NCBI GenBank assembly: GCA_963833885.1
Contig: CAWHZU010000011.1
Span: 1 to 64,000 of the forward strand
Length of the DNA stretch: 64,000 nt
Direction of reading: 5' to 3'
DNA from: JASHPR01 sp963833885
GTDB taxonomy: Bacteria; Actinomycetota; Actinomycetes; Streptosporangiales; Streptosporangiaceae
Below, piece by piece: positions 1 through 7,084 of this stretch. A program made the position numbers and the translations under genes. Under the pieces are notes generated by a model that saw nothing but the letters and a program-made list of their open reading frames with translations, searched no databases and was not told the origin of the DNA. How positions within the stretch are numbered: position 1 is the stretch's first letter; each line of letters starts with the position of its first letter.

Positions 1-1
1 G

Positions 2-154
2 AGCGTCTCCGGCATGCTCGCCATGAAGGAGCAGTTCCCGCACCTGCGCAACGGCCGACCATGGCGGCAGAAGGACATCCGCGATATCGAGATACTCCGG
101 GGGCTGGCCGCTGGAACGCTCCCCGCTGACGACACTCGGCCAGAACGGCCCTAG
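2..154 (+). CDS. C-terminal end of an unidentified protein (partial)
   Basis: An open frame runs in from the left edge and stops at TAG 152-154, giving the last 50 residues. The tail is rich in charged residues (HLRNGRPWRQKDIRDIEILR) and ends in a short flexible segment. The amphipathic pattern reminded me of C-terminal helices of small actinomycete nucleotidyltransferase-fold proteins. That is a weak impression and no catalytic motif lies in the window. Function should be treated as unknown. It precedes the DUF1801 gene by about 170 bp on the same strand. Confidence 0.4.
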   Translation, partial: SVSGMLAMKEQFPHLRNGRPWRQKDIRDIEILRGLAAGTLPADDTRPERP

Positions 155-326
155 TCGCGGCAGACCCGGACGATACTTCGGCAGAGAACGCCGCCGCTCA
201 CCCACGCGGTGGCGGGTCGCCGCATCGATCACGAATCGAGAAGCGCCAGCGGTCGTGGCGGGCCTAGCCTTCGTTCCACTGGCCGGCATCGTGCCGAGCC
301 TGTGGGGGTCGAAAGGTGGGGTGACA

Positions 327-776
327 ATGCCCGCGAAGAGTTCTCAGACCGGGTCCGGCGGCTTCACTGCTGCAGAGCGTGCCGCGATGAAGCAGCGCGC
401 CGAGGAGCTGCGCGCTGAGGGCAAGCAGGGCGCGAAAAAGGCCGACGGGCTGCAGGCGCTCCTCGACGCGATCGCAAAGATGGCGCCAGAGGATCGCGCG
501 GTCGCCGAGCGCGTCCATACGACGGTGAGCGCCGCCGCTCCGAAGCTGTTGCCGAAGACCTGGTACGGGATGCCCGCCTACACCAACGAGGACGGCAAGG
601 TCCTCGTCTCCTTCAAGAACTCGGGCAAATTCAACCAGCGGTACTCAACACTGGAGTTCCAGGACGCCGCGAACCTCGACGACGGGGACGTGTGGCCCGT
701 GTCGTTCGCGATCCAGAAGTGGACCCCTGCCGTAGAGCGGAAGGTTGCCGAACTCGTCAAGGCTGCAGTCTCCTGA
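327..776 (+). CDS. DUF1801 / iron-chaperone-like protein
   Basis: A 149-residue cytoplasmic protein. The N-terminal third is Lys/Glu-rich and probably flexible (KSSQTGSGGF to about residue 40). The rest matches the DUF1801/YdhG fold: a helical segment ending in an LLPKTWYGMPAY motif around residues 75-85, then a beta-rich core (KVLVSFKNSGKFNQRYSTLEF) and a C-terminal helix. The family is small and poorly understood; some members are called iron chaperones. I chose ATG 327 because GAAAGGTGGGG lies just upstream; an in-frame ATG at 255 exists but has no better ribosome site. It is followed 44 bp later by a GNAT gene on the same strand, so the two may be co-transcribed. Confidence 0.75.
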   Translation: MPAKSSQTGSGGFTAAERAAMKQRAEELRAEGKQGAKKADGLQALLDAIAKMAPEDRAVAERVHTTVSAAAPKLLPKTWYGMPAYTNEDGKVLVSFKNSGKFNQRYSTLEFQDAANLDDGDVWPVSFAIQKWTPAVERKVAELVKAAVS

Positions 777-820
777 GGACCGGTATCTGGTCGCCGGACT
801 GCCGTGTCAGACTGCCTGCC

Positions 821-1258
821 ATGGCTGATGATCGTTCCGCGGCAGCGCTCAGTGTCGGTGACCGCGACCCCGAGCTCGCCGAAGTCCTGGACAAGGGCCT
901 GGACGAGCACAACTTCGCCGCCACCGGGACGAGCGAGAAGGACCAGGGGTCGTTCTCGGTCAAGGTCACCGGGGCGGACGGGGAGATCATCGGCGGTTTG
1001 ACCGCCTGGACGTGGGCCGGGCTGTGCGGGTTCAGCATGATGTGGGTTCACCGGGATCACCGCAAGGATGGCTGGGGCGCGAAGATCCTGGCCGCGGCCG
1101 AAGATGAGGCCCGTCGGCGCGGCTGCGATCGGGTGTGTGTGTCCTCTTTCACGTTCCAGGCCCCGGGCTTCTACCAGAAGTACGGCTATGTCGAGACGGG
1201 GCGAACGTTGGGCATCCCCGGTGGAGGCGAGGACGTCCACATGTTCAAGCACCTTTAG
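821..1258 (+). CDS. GNAT family N-acetyltransferase
   Basis: A 145-residue single-domain acetyltransferase. The GNAT core is visible: a beta4 strand (GFSMMWVHRDHR), a short acetyl-CoA pyrophosphate loop in the RKDGWGAKIL segment at about residues 78-90, helix alpha3 (AAAEDEARRRGCDRV), and the FYQKYGYVETG motif typical of beta6-alpha4. GNAT enzymes transfer the acetyl group of acetyl-CoA to an amine, but nothing here identifies the acceptor. I chose ATG 821 because it gives a normal family length; an upstream in-frame start would overlap the DUF1801 gene by over 80 bp. It may form a two-gene unit with the DUF1801 gene. Confidence 0.85.
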   Translation: MADDRSAAALSVGDRDPELAEVLDKGLDEHNFAATGTSEKDQGSFSVKVTGADGEIIGGLTAWTWAGLCGFSMMWVHRDHRKDGWGAKILAAAEDEARRRGCDRVCVSSFTFQAPGFYQKYGYVETGRTLGIPGGGEDVHMFKHL

Positions 1259-1285
1259 CTGGCGGTGTGATACGGCACCGCTGGA

Positions 1286-1906
1286 TCACGGGATCAGCCG
1301 CGGCCATCCGCTCGTTCGCGTGAGTATGTGCTGGGCGACCCGCGCGACGTTCTGGTTGTCGGTGTCGACGCACAGGTCAGCGAAGTCGGCAGCGTCCATT
1401 TCGGCAGCTTCCCGGACGGCTTCTGCGGCCATCGCGGCGAGGCGCTGCTTGGATTTCGTCGGCGGCGGCCCGGGTATCACCGGGCCCCGGCCCATTCCGC
1501 GGCGGAATATCCGTTCGGTCAGCCGCTCTGGTGTGGCGCGCAGCCTGCACAGCGTGAGGTCGGTATCAGGAACCTTGCCCGCGTAGAGCGAGACGGTCTC
1601 GCGGGAGGTGACTGCGCCGACCGCGATGAGGCACCTGGCACCTGCCGCCCGGTAAGCCGGCCAGACGGCGGCGAGGTTTTGTGCTTTCACGCGGTGGTTG
1701 ACCGGATCGTCGGCCGGCGCGGGATAGCACAGGCCAACTTGGTCGAAGTCCAGAAAGCTGGCCTTGATGCCGGAGCGGTAGACCTGCACGAAGATCTCAT
1801 AGCCGACCACTGACTTGCCCACACCCGGTGGCCCGCACAGCCACAGGAACGGGACGCCTGCCCTGTCCACCGCGTCAGCGTAGGACGGGCCGAACTGCCT
1901 GGCCAT
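1286..1906 (-). CDS. P-loop ATPase/kinase-like protein
   Basis: A 206-residue nucleotide-binding protein. A clear Walker A motif (GPPGVGKS) sits at residues 25-32, and a following strand (KASFLDFDQVGLCYP) could act as Walker B. The size and the later LRATPERLTERIFRRG segment resemble small P-loop nucleoside or gluconate kinases rather than large AAA machines, but I cannot name the substrate. ATG 1906 keeps the P-loop near the N terminus; the frame stays open upstream, but an earlier start would run into the divergent regulator. It is transcribed away from the LuxR regulator at 1997 across about 90 bp, so a shared promoter region is likely. Confidence 0.6.
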   Translation of the reverse strand: MARQFGPSYADAVDRAGVPFLWLCGPPGVGKSVVGYEIFVQVYRSGIKASFLDFDQVGLCYPAPADDPVNHRVKAQNLAAVWPAYRAAGARCLIAVGAVTSRETVSLYAGKVPDTDLTLCRLRATPERLTERIFRRGMGRGPVIPGPPPTKSKQRLAAMAAEAVREAAEMDAADFADLCVDTDNQNVARVAQHILTRTSGWPRLIP

Positions 1907-1996
1907 CGCTTTACCGACGGAGGCTGGGTCTTGGCGAGCAGGCCGGGGGATCGAAATATCAAGCCTTATGATCGGGCTGTGGGGGGTAGGGGAGGG

Positions 1997-4372
1997 ATGC
2001 ACGGCTTTACGGCGCCGCTGACGAGTTTCGTCGGCCGTGTCGTTGAGGCTGGCGAGGTGGCTGACCTGCTGAGCGCGCACCGGATGGTGACGGTCGCCGG
2101 TGTGGGCGGCGTTGGCAAAACCCGGTTCGCAGGTGAGGTGGCCCGCACGGTGGGCTGCCGGTTCGCCGACGGTGCCTGGCTCGTGGAGCTGGGCGCGGTC
2201 CAGGATGGCTCGCTCGTGCCAGCGACGGTTGCGGCCACCATGGGACTGCCGCAGGACCCCTCGCAGTCCCCGATCGATTCGCTCTGCACCGCGCTCGTGC
2301 GCCGCCAGCTGCTCTTGGTCCTGGACAACTGCGAGCACCTCCTGGGCGCGGCCGCCGAGCTATGCCGGGCATTGCTGCTCTCCGCCGACGACGTGCAGGT
2401 GCTGGCGACCAGCAGGGAACCACTCCGGGTCGCCGGCGAGGCAAAGTACCGGCTGCAGCCCCTGGCGGCGGGCAGCGACGCGGTGACCCTGTTCGCGGAC
2501 CGGGCCCGCGAGGCCGACCGGTGGTTCTGCCTGGATGACCGCACCCGCCCGCTGGTGGCGCAGATCGTGGCCAGGCTGGACGGGATGCCGCTGGCGATCG
2601 AGCTGGCGGCCGCGCGCATCGAGTCACTGGGCCTGGACCACCTGGCCGCGCGGCTCGAGGACAGCCTCTGGCTGCTGACAAGCAGCGACCGGGCAGCCGC
2701 GGACCGGCACCAGTCCCTGGCGGCAACCGTGGACTGGAGCTACCGCCTGCTGGCCGAAAAAGAACAGCAAGTGTTCCGCCGCCTGGCCGTGTACCCCGGC
2801 CCGTTCACGCTCGAGGCCGCCGTTGCCGTCGCGGGAGACGGCGCCGGGCCAGCCGTGCTGCACCTGGTCGACTGCTCGCTGCTGACTCCACCGCATACCG
2901 GCCCCGACGGGCGGGCCAGGTACGCGATGCTCGAGACCGTGCGCGCGTTCGCGCGGGACCGGCTCATCGAAGCGGGTGAGGAAGATGCCGCGGCACAAGG
3001 GATGGCCCGGTATGCCCTGATGGTCGCCGGGGCGGCCTCGGCCGCCGCCCGGTCCAGCACCGGTGAGCTGGCGGCGGGCCACTGGCTGGACGCCGAGGAC
3101 GCCTTCCTGCGCCAGGCTCTGGCCTGGTCCCTGGATCATGATCGCGACACCGCACTGCGGCTGGCGATCGCGCTTGCTTACTGGCGCAACGTGCGGGGCC
3201 GCCACGTCGAGGCGTATGCGCAGCTGAGCGCCGCGGTCGAGCACGCGGTCCCGGGATCAGCGCCGTGGTGCGAGGCGCAGTACATGATGGCCCAGTGCGT
3301 CGGCAAACGCGATCAGGACGCTGCCATGGCTCACTACAAGGCCGCCAGCGCGGCCCTCGAAGGGAAGCCGCCATCGGCCACGCTCGCTCTGGCGTTGGCC
3401 GGCGAATCAAACACGCTCAACCTGACCGGCCGCTACGACGAGAGCGCGGTCATCGCTGAACGGGCGCTGTCCCTGGCCCGTGAAATCCCCGACCCGACCG
3501 CGGAGGTTTTCGCCCTCCTGTGCCTGGCGCAAGCCTGCCAGTGCGCCAACGACCTGGAAGGCGCGATCGCCTGGGCCCGGCAGGCCAGCCGGATCGACCC
3601 GGTGACCATCCCGGGCGACTTCGCCCGGGACTGCTGGACCATGCTGGCGGTTGCGCTGACCGAGGTGGGCGACTTGGACGCGGCCCGCGACAGCTCCGAC
3701 GCCGTGCTTGCCCTGGCCCGGCAGGCAGGTGACCTATCGTCCGAGGCCGTCGGCCTCTATCTCCTGGCCGATGTGGAGTTGCGGGCCGGGAGCCTTGTCA
3801 GGGCCTGGGAGCATCTGCGCCCTGCGGTGCAGCTCGCGCTGGAGATCCAGCACCGGCTGCAGCTGGGGTTTTGCCTGGCTATCGGCGCGGAGCTGTGCGC
3901 GGCGGCTGGGCGCTGGGCCGATCTGGTGACCGTCTACGCCGCCCGCGGTGCCGTCCAGGAAGCGAGCAGCCAGGTCGCCGATAACCCGCACACCACTGCC
4001 CGCCGCGAGGAACTGACCCGGCAGGCGGCCAGCGAACTGACCCCGGCCGAACTGCGCAGGGCGGAGCAGCGCGGCGCCGCGATGACCCTGGACACCGCAG
4101 CCGAGTTCGTCCTGATGGCGGCCGCTCCATGTCAGCAGGTGCCGGCCACCGCGGAAACGCCGGAGGAGCCGGACCTCCAGCTTGGGCTCAGCCCCCGCGA
4201 ACAGGAACTGGTGGCTTTGGTAGCACAGGGCCATACCGACGCCCAGATCGCTGGGGACCTGCACATCAGCGTGAGCACGGTCCGTTCGCACCTGGACCGG
4301 ATCCGGGACAAGACCAGCTGCCGCCGCCGCGCGGACCTCACCAGGCTGGCACTGCGAACCGGCCTGGCCTAG
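1997..4372 (+). CDS. STAND-type LuxR family transcriptional regulator
   Basis: A 791-residue regulator. Order of parts: an FVGR segment at residues 11-14, Walker A GVGGVGKT at 35-42, a Walker B-like LLLVLDNCEH strand near 112, a sensor-like LATSREPLRV, and a winged-helix region with the TVDWSYRLL motif near 255. A long helical repeat section follows (about 360-700, TPR-like), then a LuxR helix-turn-helix (LSPREQELVALVAQGHT, about 735-791). Such proteins are ATP-switched DNA-binding regulators; the signal is unknown. The start is chosen at ATG 1997 behind GGGGAGGG. It is divergent from the P-loop protein and its last four bases overlap the convergent small membrane gene. Confidence 0.88.
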   Translation: MHGFTAPLTSFVGRVVEAGEVADLLSAHRMVTVAGVGGVGKTRFAGEVARTVGCRFADGAWLVELGAVQDGSLVPATVAATMGLPQDPSQSPIDSLCTALVRRQLLLVLDNCEHLLGAAAELCRALLLSADDVQVLATSREPLRVAGEAKYRLQPLAAGSDAVTLFADRAREADRWFCLDDRTRPLVAQIVARLDGMPLAIELAAARIESLGLDHLAARLEDSLWLLTSSDRAAADRHQSLAATVDWSYRLLAEKEQQVFRRLAVYPGPFTLEAAVAVAGDGAGPAVLHLVDCSLLTPPHTGPDGRARYAMLETVRAFARDRLIEAGEEDAAAQGMARYALMVAGAASAAARSSTGELAAGHWLDAEDAFLRQALAWSLDHDRDTALRLAIALAYWRNVRGRHVEAYAQLSAAVEHAVPGSAPWCEAQYMMAQCVGKRDQDAAMAHYKAASAALEGKPPSATLALALAGESNTLNLTGRYDESAVIAERALSLAREIPDPTAEVFALLCLAQACQCANDLEGAIAWARQASRIDPVTIPGDFARDCWTMLAVALTEVGDLDAARDSSDAVLALARQAGDLSSEAVGLYLLADVELRAGSLVRAWEHLRPAVQLALEIQHRLQLGFCLAIGAELCAAAGRWADLVTVYAARGAVQEASSQVADNPHTTARREELTRQAASELTPAELRRAEQRGAAMTLDTAAEFVLMAAAPCQQVPATAETPEEPDLQLGLSPREQELVALVAQGHTDAQIAGDLHISVSTVRSHLDRIRDKTSCRRRADLTRLALRTGLA

Positions 4373-4662
4373 TAGGCAGCGGTCGCGGCCTGCGATGTTC
4401 CCCGCGTCACGCTTACCAGCGTGACGGTGAAGCCTGCGGCCGACGCAGCTGGCGCGGCCGGGGTGGGATCCGGCTTCGGCGCCGAGGAGGGCAGCGGCCC
4501 GGGTTCCTCAATGTGCGCGCTGCCCGACGGGGCGGGACTGAGGTACGCGGCGATCAGCCCGATGGCGGCCAGCAGCACCGCCCAGGCCAGCAGGTACGCG
4601 ATCGAGCGGATCAGGTAATGGGGATCGATGAACTGTGCACTGCTGCGGGATCGGACGTACAT
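4369..4662 (-). CDS. small single-pass membrane protein with Pro/Ala-rich tail
   Basis: A 97-residue protein. Residues about 18-41 form one transmembrane helix (IRSIAYLLAWAVLLAAIGLI), followed by a Pro/Ser/Ala-rich linker and a short C-terminal segment (GFTVTLVSVTRG). An AGGAGG ribosome site sits about seven bases before the ATG at 4662, which argues that this is a real gene. It ends tail-to-tail inside the last codons of the LuxR regulator gene. I recognise no family. The layout, a short cytoplasmic N terminus and a Pro-rich exterior, would fit a small envelope protein, but that is inference. Confidence 0.55.
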   Translation of the reverse strand: MYVRSRSSAQFIDPHYLIRSIAYLLAWAVLLAAIGLIAAYLSPAPSGSAHIEEPGPLPSSAPKPDPTPAAPAASAAGFTVTLVSVTRGTSQAATAAY

Positions 4663-4781
4663 GGCCGCCTCCTGCCAACCTGCTGGCGGTACTCAAATTC
4701 CGCCATCGGTCACAGGTTCCCCCGCGGAGCCGGCCCGTCGGCAGGGGCCGAATTACCCAATCTCGGTGGATACAGTGGCAG

Positions 4782-4895
4782 GTGCCCGATCCCGGCAGCC
4801 TTCTGACGTGCTCGTTCTGCGGAAAGAGCCAACAGCAGGTCAAGCAGCTGGTCGTCGGAACGGACGGACGCATCTGCGACGCTTGCCGCTCTTGA
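4782..4895 (+). CDS. ClpX-type C4 zinc-finger mini-protein
   Basis: From GTG 4782 this encodes only 37 residues, nearly all one zinc-binding module: CSFCGKSQQQVKQLVVG followed by ICDAC. This is the pattern of the ClpX N-terminal zinc-binding domain (C-x2-C, long spacer, C-x2-C) that binds substrates and adaptors and dimerises. No AAA domain follows; the frame stops at 4893-4895. Stand-alone ClpX-ZBD-like proteins occur in actinomycetes, usually longer. The frame is open upstream, so an earlier start is possible, but the upstream residues are not protein-like. The ribosome site is weak (GGTGGA about 10 bases upstream). It lies just before a strong palindrome and the small membrane gene at 4961. 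Confidence 0.55.
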   Translation: MPDPGSLLTCSFCGKSQQQVKQLVVGTDGRICDACRS

Positions 4896-4903
4896 CGACG
4901 CAC

Positions 4904-4929
4904 TCATTAAAGTGATATCACTTTAATGA
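4904..4929. promoter_or_regulatory. perfect 26-bp AT-rich palindrome, candidate operator
   Basis: The half site TCATTAAAGTGAT is followed immediately by its exact reverse complement, giving an uninterrupted 26-bp dyad. It is strikingly AT-rich for this genome. It sits 32 bp before the ATG at 4961 and right after the stop of the zinc-finger mini-protein, where a repressor or activator site would be expected. I do not recognise the cognate regulator. Confidence 0.6.
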
Positions 4930-4960
4930 CATGACCAGGCAGTCGGCAGGAGGCACGCCG

Positions 4961-5251
4961 ATGCGTGCACCAGATGACAACACCAGTTCACCACGCCCCG
5001 TGCTGAGGCGTCTGATCTCGCCTTGGGAGTACCGGCACCTCCGTTTCGCCGCGGGCGCGCGATTCGCGGGCGGCGGCTTCAATCTGGGGGTCGGCCTCGT
5101 TCTGGTCTCACTTGGGCGTAAAGCGGGAACTGACCGAGAGCGGCGCAAATGCTACGGGTGGGCGACGTGGTTCCTGGTCCATGCGGCGCTGCTCCTAGTT
5201 GGCGGCTACCTGGATTCGATTGCCGACCGCCCCGCACCTCCCCGAACTTAG
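4961..5251 (+). CDS. small two-helix membrane protein
   Basis: A 96-residue protein with an N-terminal charged segment (PRPVLRRLISPWEYRHLRF) and two hydrophobic helices: about 41-57 (GGGFNLGVGLVLVSLG) and 68-86 (WATWFLVHAALLLVGGYL). A basic, cysteine-containing loop (RERRKCYG) joins them. ATG 4961 is preferred over the in-frame ATG at 4931 because AGGAGG lies eight bases upstream of it and because 4931 falls next to the palindrome. No family is recognised. The operator-like palindrome just upstream suggests tight regulation. Confidence 0.6.
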   Translation: MRAPDDNTSSPRPVLRRLISPWEYRHLRFAAGARFAGGGFNLGVGLVLVSLGRKAGTDRERRKCYGWATWFLVHAALLLVGGYLDSIADRPAPPRT

Positions 5252-5294
5252 GCATGACGCCAGTCTTGGCAGGCCCTGTGGGCAGCCAGGCGGG

Positions 5295-6120
5295 TTAAGC
5301 CCCGTCGGTTGTGGCCCAGGCGCTGAGCAGAATGGGATGCGCAACTACCGCCGAGGTCTTCTCCAGCTCGGCTTGGAGCCGCTGGGCGAACGTGCCCACG
5401 CCTATCTGCTCGGCCGTCGCAACTCCGGTGCGCTCGATCAGCGGCGCGATCGTGCGGATGATCCCGGCCAGCAGGCCGGCAGCGGCCGGGTCGCCGGGAC
5501 CGAAGTGCGGCTGTACCCCGGTCATCCCTAGCGGGCGCAGCCCGCCTCGCGGACGACGGCCCACAGCCGCGCACCAAGCGAAGGCTGGATCCCGCCCCTG
5601 GCGAACGCTTCAGTGATCCAGGCGACGGCCTGGCTCAGCAGCGGGCTCACGGGCAGCGCCCGGGAGGTCGGAACGTCGAATTCTATGGGCACGACCAGGC
5701 CACCAGCGCGCAGGACCGTTGCCTGCCGCCGCAGCACCGCCGCCGGATCAGGGACGTACATCAGCACCAGCCGGCTGACGATCGCATCGAACGGCCCGCC
5801 CGGCGCCGGGTCGTGAATGTCGCCCTCAACGAACTGCACCTGGGTCAGGCCCCGTTGCTCGGCCCTGAGCCGGGCGCGGGCGAGCGACTCCGGCGAGCTG
5901 TCGAGGCCGACGACGCTGCCCTGGGGCCCGGCCAGGTCAGCGACTACGAAAGACACGTTCCCCGCCCCGTAGCCCAGATCCAGCACCCGCATGTCCGGCC
6001 GGATGCCGGCCTCAGCGAAGATCATGCGCGTCGCGGTGCAAGCGCGCGGCCCTGAAGCTCAAGACGCGCGAGCTCGCCGCCGCCGCTGCCAAGCTCGTAG
6101 CCAGAGTCGCTGTCACCCAT
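5295..6120 (-). pseudogene. class I SAM-dependent methyltransferase, broken by two frameshifts
   Basis: The gene starts at ATG 6120 behind a strong GAGGGGG site and encodes ELARLELQGRALAP before running into a stop. One base is missing near 6030-6040; the frame then continues as MIFAEAGIRPDMRVLDLGYGAGNV (SAM motif I), VVGLDSSPESLARA (motif II), FVEGDIHDPAPGGPFDAIVSRLVLMYVPDP and FARGGIQPSLGARLWAVVREAG. A second missing base near 5538-5545 breaks it again, and the tail GLRPLGMTGVQPHFGPGDP onward is in the third frame to 5295. Joined, the three pieces make one normal methyltransferase of about 275 residues. Either it is a recent pseudogene or the assembly has two one-base errors. The substrate is unknown. 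Confidence 0.75.
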
Positions 6121-6287
6121 CGTTCCCCCTCGATCTCGCGATGAGTATCCCGCTGCCGGCCCCTGGGCTGGCAAGGCTGAAGTGATGCCGCGGGGGGCGC
6201 CGGGTTCGCTGGCGGGTTAACCGGCGGGGGGCGGGTGTGCTCTGATGGGTATGGGGGCTTTTACTCGACTAGATCGGGGATGGCGCC

Positions 6288-6587
6288 ATGGCCAACACCG
6301 CAACGGACAATCAGCCAACCGGAGCATGGCCGCAGCTGAGTTCCGGGCCACTCATCGTGGGCGGGGTATTGATCGGAGTCGGTGCCGTCGTGGCCCTCGT
6401 GGGGGCCGCTGTTGCCGGCTCTCACGTGGTAGCTGCGACCCGGAGATGGGCCGACGAGCTGGAGACCCCGCCGGGCCAGCTCGCACGGCTGAAATGGGAG
6501 CAGGCCAAGTCGGCCGCGTCTGCCGGGGCTGATCACTGGCGGACGCACCCGCACAACCAGGTGCGCCTGGTCCGGCGGAGCAGCTGA
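6288..6587 (+). CDS. small membrane protein
   Basis: A 99-residue protein with a glycine/alanine/valine-rich hydrophobic stretch at about residues 22-47 (LIVGGVLIGVGAVVALVGAAV), then an amphipathic helix (ATRRWADELETPPGQLARLKWEQAKSAASAG in outline) and a basic tail. The pattern is one membrane-spanning segment or tight hairpin with a cytoplasmic helical tail. Similar short proteins are common in Streptosporangiales-type genomes without known function. CGGGGA lies about ten bases before the ATG. It converges on the VOC gene, whose stop is three bases away. Confidence 0.55.
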   Translation: MANTATDNQPTGAWPQLSSGPLIVGGVLIGVGAVVALVGAAVAGSHVVAATRRWADELETPPGQLARLKWEQAKSAASAGADHWRTHPHNQVRLVRRSS

Positions 6588-6590
6588 CGG

Positions 6591-7022
6591 TCAGTCGGGA
6601 CTGCTGTACTCGCCGCCCCAGGTTTCCGGCGCAACATCGGCGAGCGTCTCGGTAAACGTCCACTGATGACCCGCGAGGTCCTCGGTGGTGTACTGCCGCT
6701 CGCCGTACATCATGTCGGACGGCTCCATCAGGATCTGCGCGCCGTGCTCGCGTGCCCGCTCGCAGTGGGCTCGTGCGTCCTCCACCCGCACCATCACGGA
6801 CTGGGTGACCTCACCCGGGCGCGGCGGGCGGCGATCACCTCGCACATCGGCCACGATCACCGCCCCGTCGCCGACCCTGAGCTGCGACCGGTGGTCCTCG
6901 CCGATCCGCAGCCGCTCCACAAAGCCGAAGGCCGCGCATAGCCAGCCGACGGCCTTGCGGACGTCGGGATAGACCAGGACCGGGATGACGGTCACCGGCG
7001 GAATGGACCGGTTGCGCTTCAT
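6591..7022 (-). CDS. VOC (glyoxalase/bleomycin-resistance-like) protein
   Basis: A 143-residue protein with two paired beta-alpha-beta-beta-beta modules of the vicinal-oxygen-chelate fold: PVLVYPDVRKAVGWLCAAFGF at the N terminus, QLRVGDGAVIVADV, then VMVRVEDARAHCERAREHGA, and YTTEDLAGHQWTFTETL at the C terminus. This is the PhnB/YdeE-like subgroup typical of actinomycetes. Metal ligands and substrate cannot be assigned from the sequence alone. ATG 7022 gives the usual N terminus; an in-frame ATG at 7043 is a possible alternative start. Confidence 0.75.
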   Translation of the reverse strand: MKRNRSIPPVTVIPVLVYPDVRKAVGWLCAAFGFVERLRIGEDHRSQLRVGDGAVIVADVRGDRRPPRPGEVTQSVMVRVEDARAHCERAREHGAQILMEPSDMMYGERQYTTEDLAGHQWTFTETLADVAPETWGGEYSSPD

Positions 7023-7084
7023 GCTGGCCAGGCTAGCGACCATAGGGCCGCCCGGATGGCGTCCAGGGACCCCGGCGCGCCAGC

